NCBI GenBank assembly: GCA_963457665.1
Contig: OY735203.1
Span: forward strand, 25,567,634 to 25,631,633
Direction: 5' to 3'
DNA length: 64,000 nt
From: Thysanoteuthis rhombus
Lineage: Eukaryota; Mollusca; Cephalopoda; Oegopsida; Thysanoteuthidae
The position numbers and the translations under genes were made by a program. Shown here one piece after another: positions 13,651-25,890 of this stretch. Below the pieces are notes generated by a model. The model saw nothing but the letters and a program-made list of their open reading frames with translations, had not been told where the DNA came from and ran no database searches. Within the stretch, counting starts at the first letter, position 1. Every line of letters starts with the position of its first letter.

Positions 13651-13929
13651 TCTTATCACGAGTATCCATTCGTTTTATAGTCGTCTTTTTTCCAAAGTAC
13701 CATTTGGAAACGTCCCAATGATTATTCTTGAGCTCTAAATGGCCCATCAAATAGGTAAACTATCATGAGGAATTGGCTGGTGTGTCTCGTATATATATAT
13801 ATATATATTGTTTTTTACTACTATTCACCTTAATTCTCAACTTCACTCAGGCTTACATCCTACAGCAGCGAGCAAATAGCAGAAACGGTAAACAAAGAAT
13901 GATTTATCAGAGAGACTCGAAATAACAGT

Positions 13930-14035
13930 TTCACCTAATCCAGAGGGGAGCCACGTTAATGCACTGCTGCTCTTATCAACAGAGCTACGAGAACAAGCTG
14001 ACTAGCGGAGGTCTAGATCAAACCTTTAAATCTAC
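13930..14035 (-). mobile_element. tRNA-derived SINE-like head
   Basis: On the minus strand 'cgtagctctgttgataagag' gives a good box A with D-arm, followed by 'cagcagtgcattaacgtggc'. The expected box B is degenerate (ccctctggattag). Read as a SINE fragment rather than a tRNA gene. Confidence 0.35.
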
Positions 14036-14444
14036 CCCATTACACTCTGCACCATGCTTGTTTTTTGAATAGTAGAGTCAGTGTCAGTAAAGGAATTATT
14101 GTATTATTTATTTTTTTTAAAATGGAGCATTATGAATTATCATCATTATTGTTGGTTTGAGATGAAGGTAGATTGCAGTAAAAAAAAAAAAATAATAGAA
14201 ATGATTTACTCCATTTATTGAAAGAGAGATACTCTGGAGATTTATGGTTGTGGAAAAGAAACTTGAGAGTGGATATGTTTTGGAAAGTGAATTGAAGGTA
14301 AAATCAAGAGTGTATAGCGTAACGATGATGGGTGAGCAGAAAAATTAAAGTGGCTTTTGAAAGGCTGAAGTAAAAATCATAGTAGTTTAGTGGCTGTGAG
14401 ACTTCGTCAAGAATGTGTTGACAGAGAAATGGAAAGAAAAAGAC

Positions 14445-14900
14445 CCGGTGAGTCACTTGATAGAAACTGCCACAAAACTAACGTATTTTCACGTCATGTT
14501 TGGGATGATCAATCAAAAGATTCAAAAGTTGATCATTGAATGTTATTCCTCTCGCCTTTTGATGGTCAATGATCACTAAAGAATCTGAATTTTCAAAAAT
14601 AGCAAACCCCCAAACAAGTGTAAACAGTGCTGGACACAAACCAAGGGACCAATTTAGCACAATCGTACATTGCAAATTAAAACCCCCACTAAAAACTCGC
14701 TTAAAGGGTGATTTAGATAAAGATAAAGTTTTTTCCAAAGACAGTAAAGAGTAAATGTTGAAATTTTCAGCCATTGGTGTGGTCTGTACGTATGATACAA
14801 ACATAAATACATACATAATCAGCCAGCTAGCCAGACCATCTCAAGTACTGAAGAAACTTATGTTGACGGTTTTTGTTGACGGCTTCTTATATTCATAGTT
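14445..14900 (+). mobile_element. MITE-like family M1, most complete copy
   Basis: It begins near 'gagtcacttgatagaaactg' and ends near 'gttgacggtttttgttgacg'. Internal landmarks are 'gggatgatcaatcaaaagat', 'ttgatggtcaatgatcac', 'gtgctggacacaaaccaagg', 'gaccaatttagcaca' and 'agtaaatgttgaaattttca'. The 5' start and the reverse complement of the 3' end are loosely similar, supporting terminal inverted repeats. It contains a 112-codon antisense open frame judged accidental. Confidence 0.65.
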
Positions 14901-15500
14901 AAAGACAAGAATAATCATACTTTACAAAAGTGATTGGGAAGGACAATTCATGAGTTTCAACATGTTGGACATGCCTTGCTGATTGATTTCGTTAGAAATG
15001 TTTGTTTCATTCATTCATCTCTTGACGTCCGCTGCCGAGCCTTCACAGGGTTCTGGGGGTAAGGGAGAGCTTGCATTATTTGGCGTAGTATAGAGATCGG
15101 ACTCCTTTTTGGGGATGATGCAGTGATCACCACGGGAGTCTCTTTACAAGATTTAACGTTGCTTACAGCATCTGGTCTTCCCTAACTGTCACCAATCTCA
15201 CCAATGTCACCAATGGACTCGACGCTGTGCAACTAATTCAACGTGGCTCAGCCGTAACTCAGAAATGTTTTTGAAGGGTAGGAAAGATAGTTTGTTCGAA
15301 TAGTTTCGTACTTCTGATTTTGTCCGGTGAGGGTCATGGATGGATTTCAACGGGTAAAAGAAAAAAAAATCAATCATAATGAAAAGTGAAGAAAGTTCAA
15401 GATGCTGAAAAAGATATGCTAACTGAAAGATCACAGACATCAAGAAATATATACATAATCGGCCTTTCGGGGATGATAAAGATGACTTGAAAGTATGTTA

Positions 15501-15503
<3 letters not shown>

Positions 15504-15557
<54 letters not shown>
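15504..15557. repeat. (TA)n microsatellite
   Basis: A pure TA tract of about 54 bases. Confidence 0.97.
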
Positions 15558-15560
<3 letters not shown>

Positions 15561-16329
15561 ATGATGTCAAAGAAACATCTTGAAACTTTTGGCGACAAAC
15601 AAACTCCTCACGAAAGGTTTGCAAGCCTAGTGCAGTAATCATATTTCCAAGAATTCGTTTAGATAATGCTGATTAGCTAATTTCTTCAATGCAAAAATCG
15701 TTCAAAACAAGCATAACTAGAAGTCATTATTTTCAATAACTGTTAACCATAGTTCATGTAATAATAATGGCAATCCCCGAAATGCGAGGTGAATCTTTCC
15801 TTCAACAACATACAGTATTTGAAAGACATTTCAAAGTAATTTTGTAATGATATATTCATGTTAAATTTATATATTTTTGTTAATGTTAAACCCTTAGCAG
15901 TACAAGAGATTTCTATTCTCCAGAGTATACGATACTTGCATGCAGATTCAATTCGCTAAATTAACCTATGGGGTATGTTAAAAAAAATTGTTTAGTTCAG
16001 CAACGATTGAATAATTAAATTATCATCTTCTATATCAGATTTTTCGACCAAAATGTATTTCTGCTTATTTACGTTTCGAATTTCATAATCTTAAGTTTAC
16101 TGGAAGAAACATGATCATTTATAAGTTTTCCCTCATTTTCTCTTGGAATAATGTGTCAGTTGGGTTAGACCTTAATTTTCACCGTGGGGGCTAAAGGTTT
16201 TTAATTCTGAAATAGAAGAGGATAAATGATTGAAACCTTAGAGGAAGTATACAAATGGCAATGTAGTTTTACTTCAATACAGAAAACATAGTCGAAATCG
16301 GTGTAGTGATTAAATTTTAAGACGCAATT
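15558..16329. other. No feature recognised
   Basis: AT-rich sequence without recognisable motifs, splice-bounded open frames or window-internal repeat partners. Confidence 0.5.
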
Positions 16330-16730
16330 GATTAATCTCTCAATAGATACTGTAAAATGACCAACGTCTCTTACCAAGTATGCCATGTTGGGGGTGATCA
16401 ACTTAACATTCGGAAAAAGAATGATCAATCAAAAAAGTTACTTTTCTCGCCTTTTGTTGGGTGATGATCACGAAAAAATCCTGGATTTAAAAATGAAAAG
16501 CATGAACACTGCCGGACACAAACTAAAGGACCAATTTAGCATAAAACTACATATCAATTAAGCATTCTAAAAAAAAACAAAAAGACTTTTTTTCTTCACA
16601 CATAATAAGTAGTAAATATTTAGATTTTCAGCCCTCTAACTCCTTTAGAACGGCCTATACTCGCATCACAGACATAGATGGCTAGTTAGCCAGACAGTTT
16701 GCGTTGTCGGTTTCTATTAATGTTGAAACA
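16330..16730 (+). mobile_element. MITE-like family M1, plus-strand copy
   Basis: Family landmarks in order: 'caatagatactgtaaaatga', 'atgccatgttgggggtgatc', 'ttgttgggtgatgatcac', 'cactgccggacacaaactaa', 'gaccaatttagcataaa', 'agttagccagacagtttgcg' and 'ttgtcggtttctattaat'. Confidence 0.65.
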
Positions 16731-18114
16731 ATGGAAATGGTCGTTGGGAGGTTTTTTTTTTAATGATATATTGTCTTGCCGAGGGCAGGAAAAGATCTGT
16801 GATTCTTGTAGGAATTTTGGTAATGAATCAAAAGCAGACAAAGAATACAATTGCGAAAGTGGCTCAAGGATGATGCTTAAACAGAGGGAGAGTTTAGATT
16901 GTGTACTGTTGTTTGTATGTATTTAGTTGATAGCATAGAAGTTATGGAATAACGTTGTCGCCGGCGGGAGTTAAGAGTAATGAATGCACGATCATGTTAC
17001 ATCTTTCGCATCGGTTGTTTCTCTATAAATAAAAACGACTTGCATTTTTTCTCGATATTGTTTATTTATCAGTTAGTGTGAGAATGATGAAAATTTCCTA
17101 TTAAGCCAAGTCCAAACAGCACGTGTTGATGTGCTTGGATCCGGTTTCTTTCTTTTAAAACTGGAGGAGAGAAATAGTAAACGATGAGAGTAGCTGGAAA
17201 ATATATGAACATCCTACTATTATATCATAACACTAAGTTTTTCAATTGTGAATCGGAAAAACCGAAGTTATTCAGAGATAGAAATGATCAATGCAAAGGA
17301 AAACGGCGAAAAATTTGGAAAAATTTGACAATTTTACTAAAATTCAGCAAATGTCTATCCGTCATCAGGAAATTAAAGAACGGTCACAACTATAGAGACC
17401 AAATATTCTGTGGTAAATAATAGGATTCCAGAGCAAAATTCTAGCAAGTGTGTAAACAAAAGTTCTCTGCGTAAAACGCTTCTGTTGTTTGATTCATTTT
17501 CCTATGTAAATTCATCGAATATAGGTTCCCTAAATCGGTTTGTCATAACAAAACTCACGAAAGCTCAGTGTGATGATCACAAAATGATCTGATTAGGCCC
17601 CGGAGCCGGTTTTTAGAATGTTATATTCTCAAAATTTACCACTTACAATGAAAATTCATGCAAAATTCACCCCTTCGTTTGTGTTGTGAAGAATTCACGC
17701 TCTTCCAAAAATCTGCTATCTTACTATGATTCTACAAGGGTCTGTTCGTCCATTTGTGATAGCAAAACTTGAAACCATCTAAAACATAGACCACTAAATT
17801 TTCTTTTGTTACTAATGGGATCCTAAAGTAAGTTTCTAGTGAGCCAGCTTTTTAAAACCACCCACAAAATTGATTCTCGGCGGGAGGTCAGTTTATGGTA
17901 TTAATTTATGCTAAATTGGTTCTGTATGTTTAAGTTGTCGTCCATGGTCCCGTACAAGGGATAATATCCTCATCATCCTCAGTCGTCGATGGGTATATAA
18001 CTCAAAATTCACCAGATCTCTCTATTGGGGGTTTTACGGTACCAATATCGTCTGAAATTGCCAACATTGACGTACCTTTTTTTTTGCTGATAATGATTTT
18101 GCAAATGATTTTTG
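16731..18114. other. No gene recognised; faint M1 scrap
   Basis: No convincing coding or RNA feature. At about 17880-17960 the phrases 'atggtattaatttatgctaa' and 'gttgtcgtccatggtccc' resemble a minus-strand scrap of family M1, but too weakly to annotate separately. Confidence 0.4.
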
Positions 18115-18790
18115 GAGTTTTGACGACCTCCAATAGTCTGGCATGATCGCAACATGACTTTCTCACTGCCATTTAAGTTTTTTAATTGGTTCTATGATTT
18201 CTTATATAATGTGCTGTCTTTCTTGATCTCTTAATGCAATGTTAAACATGACCATTCCTTTTGCCATTTGCTTGATTCTTAGTTCAAGAGTCGACCTTTT
18301 TGGTTAGGTTCTATGTTTCTGCTCCAGAGGTGAGTATTGCAAGGGCTCATTAGTTTCATAGCCATCATATCAAAACTGATGGTATCATTTTCTGAATGCC
18401 GAGCTTGCTCTACCAAAAGCCTACCAATGTAGGGTGATTTTTCTCTTGATTTCTTCTTTTGAGGATTCCTCGGAGATTAGTTGTCCGGGTAGATGTAGTG
18501 GGTTAGATTTTTAAGAAATCTTTATGTCTTCGATTGTGATCGTTTTACAATTGTCTTTAACATATACGCACACGGCATTGGTTTTGCTGAGATTCATATG
18601 AAAAACCTACTTTCTTGCTTTCTTCACTCAGTTCTTCTAACATTAATTGTAATTCATGAAGGTTCTCGGCAGATTTTGGGTTTCTTGGGAAATATCCATC
18701 TCTTCTCATCTTTTTGTTCGTTAAATCTAAATTTTGAAAGATCATTTCATGAAGTTGTAAAGAAAAATAAATATACCATAGCTGATTAGA
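18115..18790 (-). mobile_element. LINE copy E, post-catalytic RT region
   Basis: On the minus strand the sequence 'LHEMIFQNLDLTNKKM' precedes a destroyed FADD box. It is followed by 'NLHELQLMLEELSEESKKVG', then in other frames 'NAVCVYVKDN', 'TITIEDIK', 'ISEESSKEEIKRKITL' and 'AFGRASSAFRK', and the thumb-region remnants down to 'GHVARM' antisense at about 18150. This is the RT palm-to-thumb segment of the same LINE family as the other copies, 3'-truncated before the tail. Frameshifted and inactive. Confidence 0.8.
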
Positions 18791-18849
18791 TTTTGATGAA
18801 AGGAAATGCTGTATTTTTATAATTGATTTGTTCTTGAGTCTTAGCATAT

Positions 18850-20295
18850 AATCATTTTTTTTATGTATATAGATATCAAATATTCTCTAAGAAGTATTTA
18901 TACATATATAACATTTATAGCAATGAAGTTATTTTCGTTATTCTAAAGACAGTTTCAATTATAAAAACAAAATACTTAGGAACATTGAATGGGTATCCGA
19001 TAATGGTATGTTTGGGTAATATGGATATTTTTATTGTTTGTGAATTTGCCACACCCTTCCCTCAATGTTGTTTCTGTCGGCAAATTTGTTCCCTTTGGGA
19101 ATGGATTAGATTTTTGTGTAACATATGGCCAGAATGATGACCTTCAAAGTTCTTGCGCTCACTAATTGGATCTCAAATTAGGTTTTTAGCAAGATAGTTT
19201 TTAAAAATTTCCTGCAGCTAAAAAATGGTTTGATCAGGTGTTCGATTTAACTAAGTACATAAAGACCGCTTTTGATTTGATCGTGACAGCTTACCTTAAA
19301 AAATTGTCAACATTGGCTTTTTATGTTTATTGAATCTGACTTTGGAGAGGATAGTGGTTTGCAAATCTGCACGATTCTTTTTGGTCGAATGAATAAGTTG
19401 AGATTGATAGCAATCAAATAAAGATTCAAATTGATGATTTTCAAGATTATACGATGAGTCCAATAGTTGTCATACTTGAAATATCTAAATCAAATGTTGA
19501 CAATTATCTTCATCGGTTACATGATGTTAGTCACTTTGATTTGTAGCCTCTACAGAGGTTAATAAAAAACAGCTTATATATTCCCGTACTCGAGTTCTGA
19601 TATAGCTTGTGTCTCAGTGATGAAACGTTGGTACTTTATAACTAGCCTAACAGTACCAAAACTCAGTCTCCATCCCACAATGCAATACTGTGTAAATAAT
19701 GAGGTTGAGAGAGAGTGCTTGACTACGAGCTCCTTCCGAAGAAAAAACGATCTATTCAAACAAGTGCTGTTCCCCATTACACCAATTGAATGCAGCAGTC
19801 GACAAAAGGCGCTTGGCTGGATTCAGTTACGAAAAAAAGGAGTGATATTCTATTAAGATTTCGATCGCATGCATCATCCGCGCAAAAGACAAATTTCTTC
19901 ACTGCATTGCTTGGAAGTTTTCACTCACTGTATTCAACAGATATCATTAATCTGTTTTTACAGAACTTATCGTAGTCTTCACTGAATTTTATCACTCATT
20001 CTACTTTTTATTCCTTGCAAGACTCAAAACAGCACCTAAAGCAGTTCTTTGCTGAAAAAGATAAAAAAAAAGGTCGGGGAAACTAGAATAATGAAGTTGT
20101 TTGAAAGATAAGGGTGTTGTTCAATAAAGTTAATTTCCAAAATAGAAAAAAAATGTCTCTTTTTTTTACTTGATGAATTGAATGAATTTTTCTGTGTAAC
20201 CCAATGCAATAGGATCTTAGTGAATCATTGACAACAAGCGTAGATATCTGCTTGATACATCATTTTGGCTTACAGATGGCTGTCAAAGAAGGGGT
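18850..20295. other. No feature recognised
   Basis: AT-rich sequence with short open frames only. The overlapping plus and minus frames near 19570-19860 show no known motif. Confidence 0.5.
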
Positions 20296-20693
20296 ATACA
20301 TGTCATCTGTTGGGAAAATATAAGACAAACAGCATATTTTTTTTTTATCAATGGCATGAAATGAGGCCATTTCAGGACCAAACTTGACAGATCTGGCTTG
20401 TTTGAAAAGCAACCGGCTAACAACTTTCTTATTTAGCCATGTTTCAATTTTTGGTCATATTGATGGTAGCAGTATGGTAAAATATCAAAAAAAGAATACT
20501 ACAAGTTTACAATACTTCATCTAACAAAATAATTGCTTTTGGAAATAATTTTGGCATTTGGCCATTTTTTGCATATTTTTGGCTAGAAATGCCTCAAGCT
20601 ATCTGGCAACCCTGATACACGTCATTTGTTGAAAAAAATATATGATAAACTGCATTTCTTTTGCCGATGGCATGAAATGAGGTCGTAACATGC
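20296..20693 (+). repeat. 80-bp direct repeats flanking R3 copy 2
   Basis: The block at about 20296-20375 (atacatgtcatctgttggga through caatggcatgaaatgaggcc) is repeated at about 20616-20693 (tacacgtcatttgttgaaaa through cgatggcatgaaatgaggtc). Between them lies a copy of family R3 (about 20376-20615) ending 'caagctatctggcaaccctg'. This could be an ancient tandem duplication or an element inserted between duplicated flanks. Confidence 0.6.
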
Positions 20694-21061
20694 GCTGAAA
20701 AGCTTAACTAAAAAGACAAGAAAAATAATTGAAAGTTGACAACAGCTGCAAGGATATTAACGGCTAGGAGGTTAATTTTTGCCTTTACTTTTTTTCTTAG
20801 GGTGACACTTTCTCATGCATGCATAGATTTCTTTCGGAGATAGGAAAGTTGGGCCACTTAAGTGAGAGAAAAAAGTTGGAAAATCATTTAGCTTATAAAT
20901 TTTTTCTTTGAGAAGATGGAAAAAAACTTCTGTATTGTAGTATTCATATGGAGTGGGTGCATGGGAATATTTCTGGATTTTAAGTGTAAAATATATGAAA
21001 AATATAAATAGATAGTTATTTTTTGTAGAAGTGGATATATATTCATATCCACACACACACA

Positions 21062-21064
<3 letters not shown>

Positions 21065-21107
<43 letters not shown>
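21065..21107. repeat. (TA)n microsatellite
   Basis: A TA tract of about 43 bases just after a short CA run. It abuts a ribozyme-like sequence on its right. Confidence 0.95.
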
Positions 21108-21110
<3 letters not shown>

Positions 21111-21113
21111 GAA

Positions 21114-21180
21114 TGTGGATTCGCTACACAAACAAGCTCATGTTTCTGCCCACTCCAGGCTTCATCAGGTGAATGATATT
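21114..21180 (-). ncRNA. Degenerate hammerhead-like element end
   Basis: On the minus strand CTGATGA (21168-21162) is followed by a GCC/GGC mini-stem and then GAAAC (21046+96 to 21142 on the plus strand as gtttc at 21142-21146). A short ACA...TGT arm comes next. The order matches a hammerhead core, but the base pair that should close stem II is A-A and stem I is weak, so it is probably inactive. It lies beside a (TA)n tract, as do the similar sequences near 36650 and 38901. Confidence 0.35.
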
Positions 21181-21209
21181 ATATGTTATACTGCTAGTTT
21201 GATTTGTAC

Positions 21210-21224
21210 CACACACACACACAC

Positions 21225-21312
<88 letters not shown>
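21210..21312. repeat. (CA)n(TA)n compound microsatellite
   Basis: CA repeats (one TTACA interruption) up to about 21280, then TA repeats. They produce Thr-His and Cys-Val open-frame artefacts. Confidence 0.97.
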
Positions 21313-21644
21313 TCAAAGATAATGTGTACGTTGGTAGCAATTCTTTATTTATATATATTTGATCGAAAACGACGAATAAGGAATGCTTTCTTTTTAAAAA
21401 AGATAAACTGGGAAACTTTTCTTTTTTATGTACCAGAGAACATGTTTCTGAATCTAATGAAAGTAAATATTGTCTCAAACTATTTGATAATCCATCGTTT
21501 CCAGTCGTACTTCTGGCGCTCATCAAGGCTGGGAGAGAACTAATTTTGGATACCTTTAAACTCAGCATTTTCCATTGTAGCATTGTGGTGACGCAAGCAC
21601 TCTATTGAAAGCAAAGGCAATTCTTCTCCATGCCGGTGTATGAC

Positions 21645-21880
21645 AGTTGTTGAATACGTTCGGGATTCCAGATCCTAAACTGAATAAAGTCTTGTTTACT
21701 TTGGAGTTTCCGAGAAAGATAGAATGATAGATGTTTTTTTTTAACGTTTAGTTTATCCTTACGAAAATATTTGTACTGTGAGTGAATTAAAGTGCACATA
21801 TTTATGGTAACATCCAAGTAACATTCTGGAAAACATTCAGTTTAGGATCTGGGATCCTGAACGTACTCAACAACTGACAT
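21645..21880. repeat. Inverted repeat with 46-bp arms
   Basis: The left arm begins 'cagttgttgaatacgttcgg' (about 21647) and continues through 'cagatcctaaactgaat'. The right arm at about 21834-21879 is its near-perfect reverse complement. The spacer is about 145 bp. No coding sequence is seen in the spacer. Confidence 0.75.
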
Positions 21881-22499
21881 ACTTTGGTTTGATGAAGATT
21901 TGCCTTTGATTTCATATATTTCAGATACATTGTCAAAATTAATTTCATTTTATCAAAGAAACAATTGTTGGGTAAGTCTTTATTTCCAAGATAAGCTAAC
22001 TCAAAAGTCAATAATGTTACAGAAAGGTACCGTAGCATGTTATTGATATTGTATTCTTACAAATATATTAATGGATTAAAGTAATCGTTCTGTAAAAAAA
22101 AGCAATACTTACTAACAGAGATTACCGTTAAGCAATGAAAGCAGAACTGTAAACAATGTTCTGAATTACAAACATGTCAGTTTTCCATTATGATTAATGA
22201 AAGTTTTTTTTTTTTCACTTTTAGACAGAAAATTTGACTCTTGCTCTTTGTGTGTTCCAGCGCCTATGGCCATGCCGTTTTGTTAATAGACTTGAAAATT
22301 GGTATTAGTTCTCCAATAATCCTTTTTTTTATTCTTGGAAAAAAAACCTTTTCGACCATTTTTTCGACCTTATCTTGACATGTTTATCAACAACATTCAG
22401 ATTTTCGGAACTCTAGATGTTTCTATTTTAGATGTTTTCAATGAATCAAAATTTTGACGCCATGGTTGTTCACTCATCGACTCTGGAGACGAGTCTTCG

Positions 22500-22735
22500 T
22501 CGTCTTCTTCTTTATTAATTCCATCCCCCTTTCATCTCCTGTCTCTTCTCCTTCATTGTCCTCCTGTCTCCTTCTTATCATTATTCTACTTCTTCTCATC
22601 TTCCTTCTTCTTTATCTCACCCACTCCAACTCCTTTTTTCTTAATCATCCTCCTCCCTCCACTTTCTCCCCCTCCTCCTACTCCCCTCCTATTCCTCCTC
22701 CTCATCAATTTATCCATTATTCATTGTTCATAGTT
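22500..22735. repeat. CT-rich low-complexity tract
   Basis: Plus-strand pyrimidine-rich sequence made of TCC, TTC and CTC motifs. The 95-codon Ser/Leu/Pro-rich frame across it is a composition artefact. Confidence 0.8.
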
Positions 22736-22749
22736 ACTTGACCCGAAAA

Positions 22750-23834
22750 GCCCGAAGATACGAACTCTCGGGGTGATATTCCCCAGTTCTGTCACATTGT
22801 GGATATCGCTTGGTTAGCGGTTCGAACAATTTCAAGATATCGAAAAATTCCTCGAATCAAAACTGGATTTACCTCTTTTGATGGAATGGGCGATTCACAT
22901 CATGGAATTCGGAGAAAATACTCGGTTGTGCGATGACTGAAAAATGATGCTATGAATGCAAATGAAGAAAACCTTTCCGTCAAGAAAATTCTAGAAATTT
23001 CTGCGCTTATATTTTCTAGACCAGTGATCCAGAAGTTTACTATTTGGATGACCACTGATTTGGTATTGGAATAAATATAGTTATTTATTCTCTGACATCT
23101 TCTGAGTTTGTATTTATTTATCAATTATCGACCCAGTCTCTTCTTTTTCCTTTCTGCCATCTGAATAAGCTGGAAATAAATCTTCCTTATTTGATAGAGC
23201 CATTCACCTATGAAAATAAAGCTCCTATTTTGCACAGATGTGCTCTGAGGAAATGGACAATCTACGAGCTTCGTCCAATCTGGGAACCATAACAGGTGAC
23301 GCACCTACTTTTATTTTCGAATAGGATCGTCCACATGGGGAGCGGTTGGAGTAGGAGCCACACTGTATTTGGTTTTTCAATGTCTCGCTCCTTAACTTTG
23401 TCAGTACCATATCGTAGTTTTGTTTCCTTGCAAGTCATAGACGTCAAATTCAGCCAACAAATTACAGGAATACTTTGATTAGTGAGGCTAATTAGTTGAA
23501 ACATTTCTCCGTACTGTTCAAAATCGTACTGCCAGAGGTCTTATAATTCAATGGGCTTTTTTTCCAGCTTAATACATTAATTCGTGCAGCAATAACCGTA
23601 CTACATCAAATCTGAACTAATCGCAACCGCACTAATCAAGGCATTCCCGTTTTGTAATTATATGTTTGTGGGCGTCAGTTGATAGAACTTCACACGTCCC
23701 ACAATTTCATTAAGGCTAGTTAATATAATATTGAGTAAGAAGGCTGGAATGCATAGGTCACTTTTCTAATTGGATCTGACCATTGGGACGAGTGACATGC
23801 CGGTCATTCTCAGACTTCATGAGATCTTGGGTCA
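22750..23834. other. No feature recognised
   Basis: Only short open frames. No repeat partner or motif was recognised on either strand. Confidence 0.5.
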
Positions 23835-23939
23835 GTGCTGTTTATGGCTTCACACATCACAAACAATGCAGAAAATAGAAACGTCGAAAATTTTCACTGC
23901 AATAATTTTGTCTTGGTTTTGATTTCCTATAACAATATT

Positions 23940-24530
23940 TTTTCCAACTTGCTTTCATTTCTTTTCTTTTTCTTATCGATCATCTTTCATTGTTTTTCCC
24001 TCCACTTCATTATCTGTCTTTCTTTCCTTCTTTCTTCATACTCATTATTTTTCTTTGTTTCTTTCACTTCTTCGCCCTGTCTTTTCCTTTCGTTTCTTCT
24101 TCCTTTCACCTCATTCTACCTTTTTCGTTCTCTCTTTCATGTTATCATCTTGTTTTCCTTCTTTCCCTTCATTTCCTCCCCTTCTTTTTTCGTCTCATTT
24201 TCTTTTGTTCTTTTTTCTTTCCCCTTCTTCACTTACTTTTTTATTTCCTACTTTCTTTCGCTCCATCTTATTTCTTTCTTTCTTTTACTCCATTTTCTTA
24301 TTCCCCTTCTTTGTTTGCCACGTCGTCTTTCATTCTTTCTTTCTTTTTTCCTTCTCCTTTTTGCCTCATTTTCCTTATTCCTCTTTATTTCCCTTCTTTC
24401 TTTCACCTCATCTTCTTCTCTTTCTCCTTTTTCATCTAATTTTTTCTTTTCTTTCTTTCTTTTATCTTCTTCCTTTTCTTTCATCTTCTTTCTTTTCACT
24501 TTCTATTTTCTTTTTCAATATTTCACGCAA
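23940..24530. repeat. 590-bp polypyrimidine tract
   Basis: The plus strand is almost wholly C and T (ttctttctttt, ccttctttc, tcctttt) with recurring 'ctcattttct'-like islands at irregular spacing. All three plus frames are open for 150 codons or more (Phe/Ser/Leu) and the minus strand reads Lys/Glu/Arg. These are compositional artefacts and not proteins. Homopurine-homopyrimidine tracts of this length can form triplex DNA. Confidence 0.85.
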
Positions 24531-25117
24531 TTGACTAATAAGTGTGTGACTTAAAATTTGATCCGACGATGTTCATAGAACACCAAAAAAAAAAAAAAAA
24601 CCTTTGGTCCTGGTCTTGCAGAATAATCTATATCAGTCTACCAAATATGTGTTTATATGGAAGTCGGTGTGTGTCTACTGTTCTGTCTAAAGATACCGGC
24701 ACATTCACGTGTTTGAATTACGTATGAAGCATCGAAACAGTTTCTGTCGTAATCTCCCATATCAAACTATATACCATCTCCCGGCCACACAAATATTTAA
24801 ACGCATAATTCATATTTGCACCTCCATGCGCCCACAAATGCATGTTCATTTATACACATAACTATTGATACTAGCTCATTCTATCTAATTGACTGTTACA
24901 TAAATATACAGACTCATTTTACATTTACTCAAACATAATTCATAATATACAGAAATCACACAAGCAACTAAAACTGAAGTATATGAGCCCAGAGAAAAAG
25001 TTTATCATAGGTGAGAAGATAAATATACATAAAAGGTATGAGAGAGGATTTATCTCTGAAGACCAATATACAATGAAGAGGAAACATTTATAAGTAAAGA
25101 AATACCTGGCAGAAAAA

Positions 25118-25119
<2 letters not shown>

Positions 25120-25161
<42 letters not shown>

Positions 25162-25177
25162 GAGAGAGAGAAAGAGA
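25120..25177. repeat. (GA)n microsatellite
   Basis: About 55 bases of GA with one GATA interruption. Confidence 0.95.
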
Positions 25178-25724
25178 AATCGCTCATTTCCTAATTTGTT
25201 TCATGATACATCGTTTATGATATTTGTTTGTTTTGAAAGTTTGTTTTGTTTCCAACGTGGCGGCCAGTTAATTATTGATATTCATTATGTATATCATATG
25301 ATGTCTCCCACTATTTATTGTCATTACACTCCGTATTTCCCCATTGGGAGTCCATGGGTGGTAATCTAACTTCTGACAGCAGTGCTAGTCTGTTTTATCG
25401 GAGGGTAGGGAAATGTTATGTGCAGCGTCAGTAACTTGGTTTTCATCACTGTATTATATTGAACTTCCCCTCACCCTTTCTCTTACACACACACACGCGC
25501 GCACATAAACACACACATATACATATACATGGCTTGGCCCCACGGACAGAGATCTGGGTTGAGGATTCCATATCTTTTTGGTGGATGCTCTGGCTAGATA
25601 ATGGCGTCTACTACCACTTTGCAGGAGTATTCTACATGGCTAACCTTGGTAGTAATACCATAGAACGTGGACTCTTCACAGTTATCGGTTGCTGCATGAG
25701 CTGGCTGTAAATTACTACCGTCTT

Positions 25725-25890
25725 TTGAATTGAATTGAATTGAATTGAATTGAGAACTTTTGGAGATATTGTAAAAAAAGACAGGAGTGAATATGAAAAA
25801 AAAAAAGCGCAAAAATATATCCCTCCGTTTTTTTATATTTCTCTCACGGGCGTCTTTCCACACAATTTCTCTATTAGTTCTCAATGAATT
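25725..25890. repeat. (TTGAA)n and foldback repeat copy 1
   Basis: About five TTGAA pentamers (25725-25752) run into 'gagaacttttggagatattg'. At about 25845-25890 the complement of a similar arm appears (cacaatttctctattagttc, then tcaatgaatttcaatga). The unit is therefore a foldback of the family also seen at 43455-43945 and 47885-48360. No coding potential. Confidence 0.6.

Noticed and set aside
14478-14816. 112-codon minus-strand frame as a gene
   Set aside because: It lies wholly inside an M1 repeat copy, and the other copies do not keep the frame.
21115-21583. 142- and 129-codon frames across the CA/TA tract
   Set aside because: The core of both frames is (CA)n and (TA)n read as Thr-His or Cys-Val, and the flanks belong to repeats.
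23835-24554. Longest open frame in the window (239 codons) as a protein
   Set aside because: It is Phe/Ser/Leu low complexity from a polypyrimidine tract that is open in all three plus frames.
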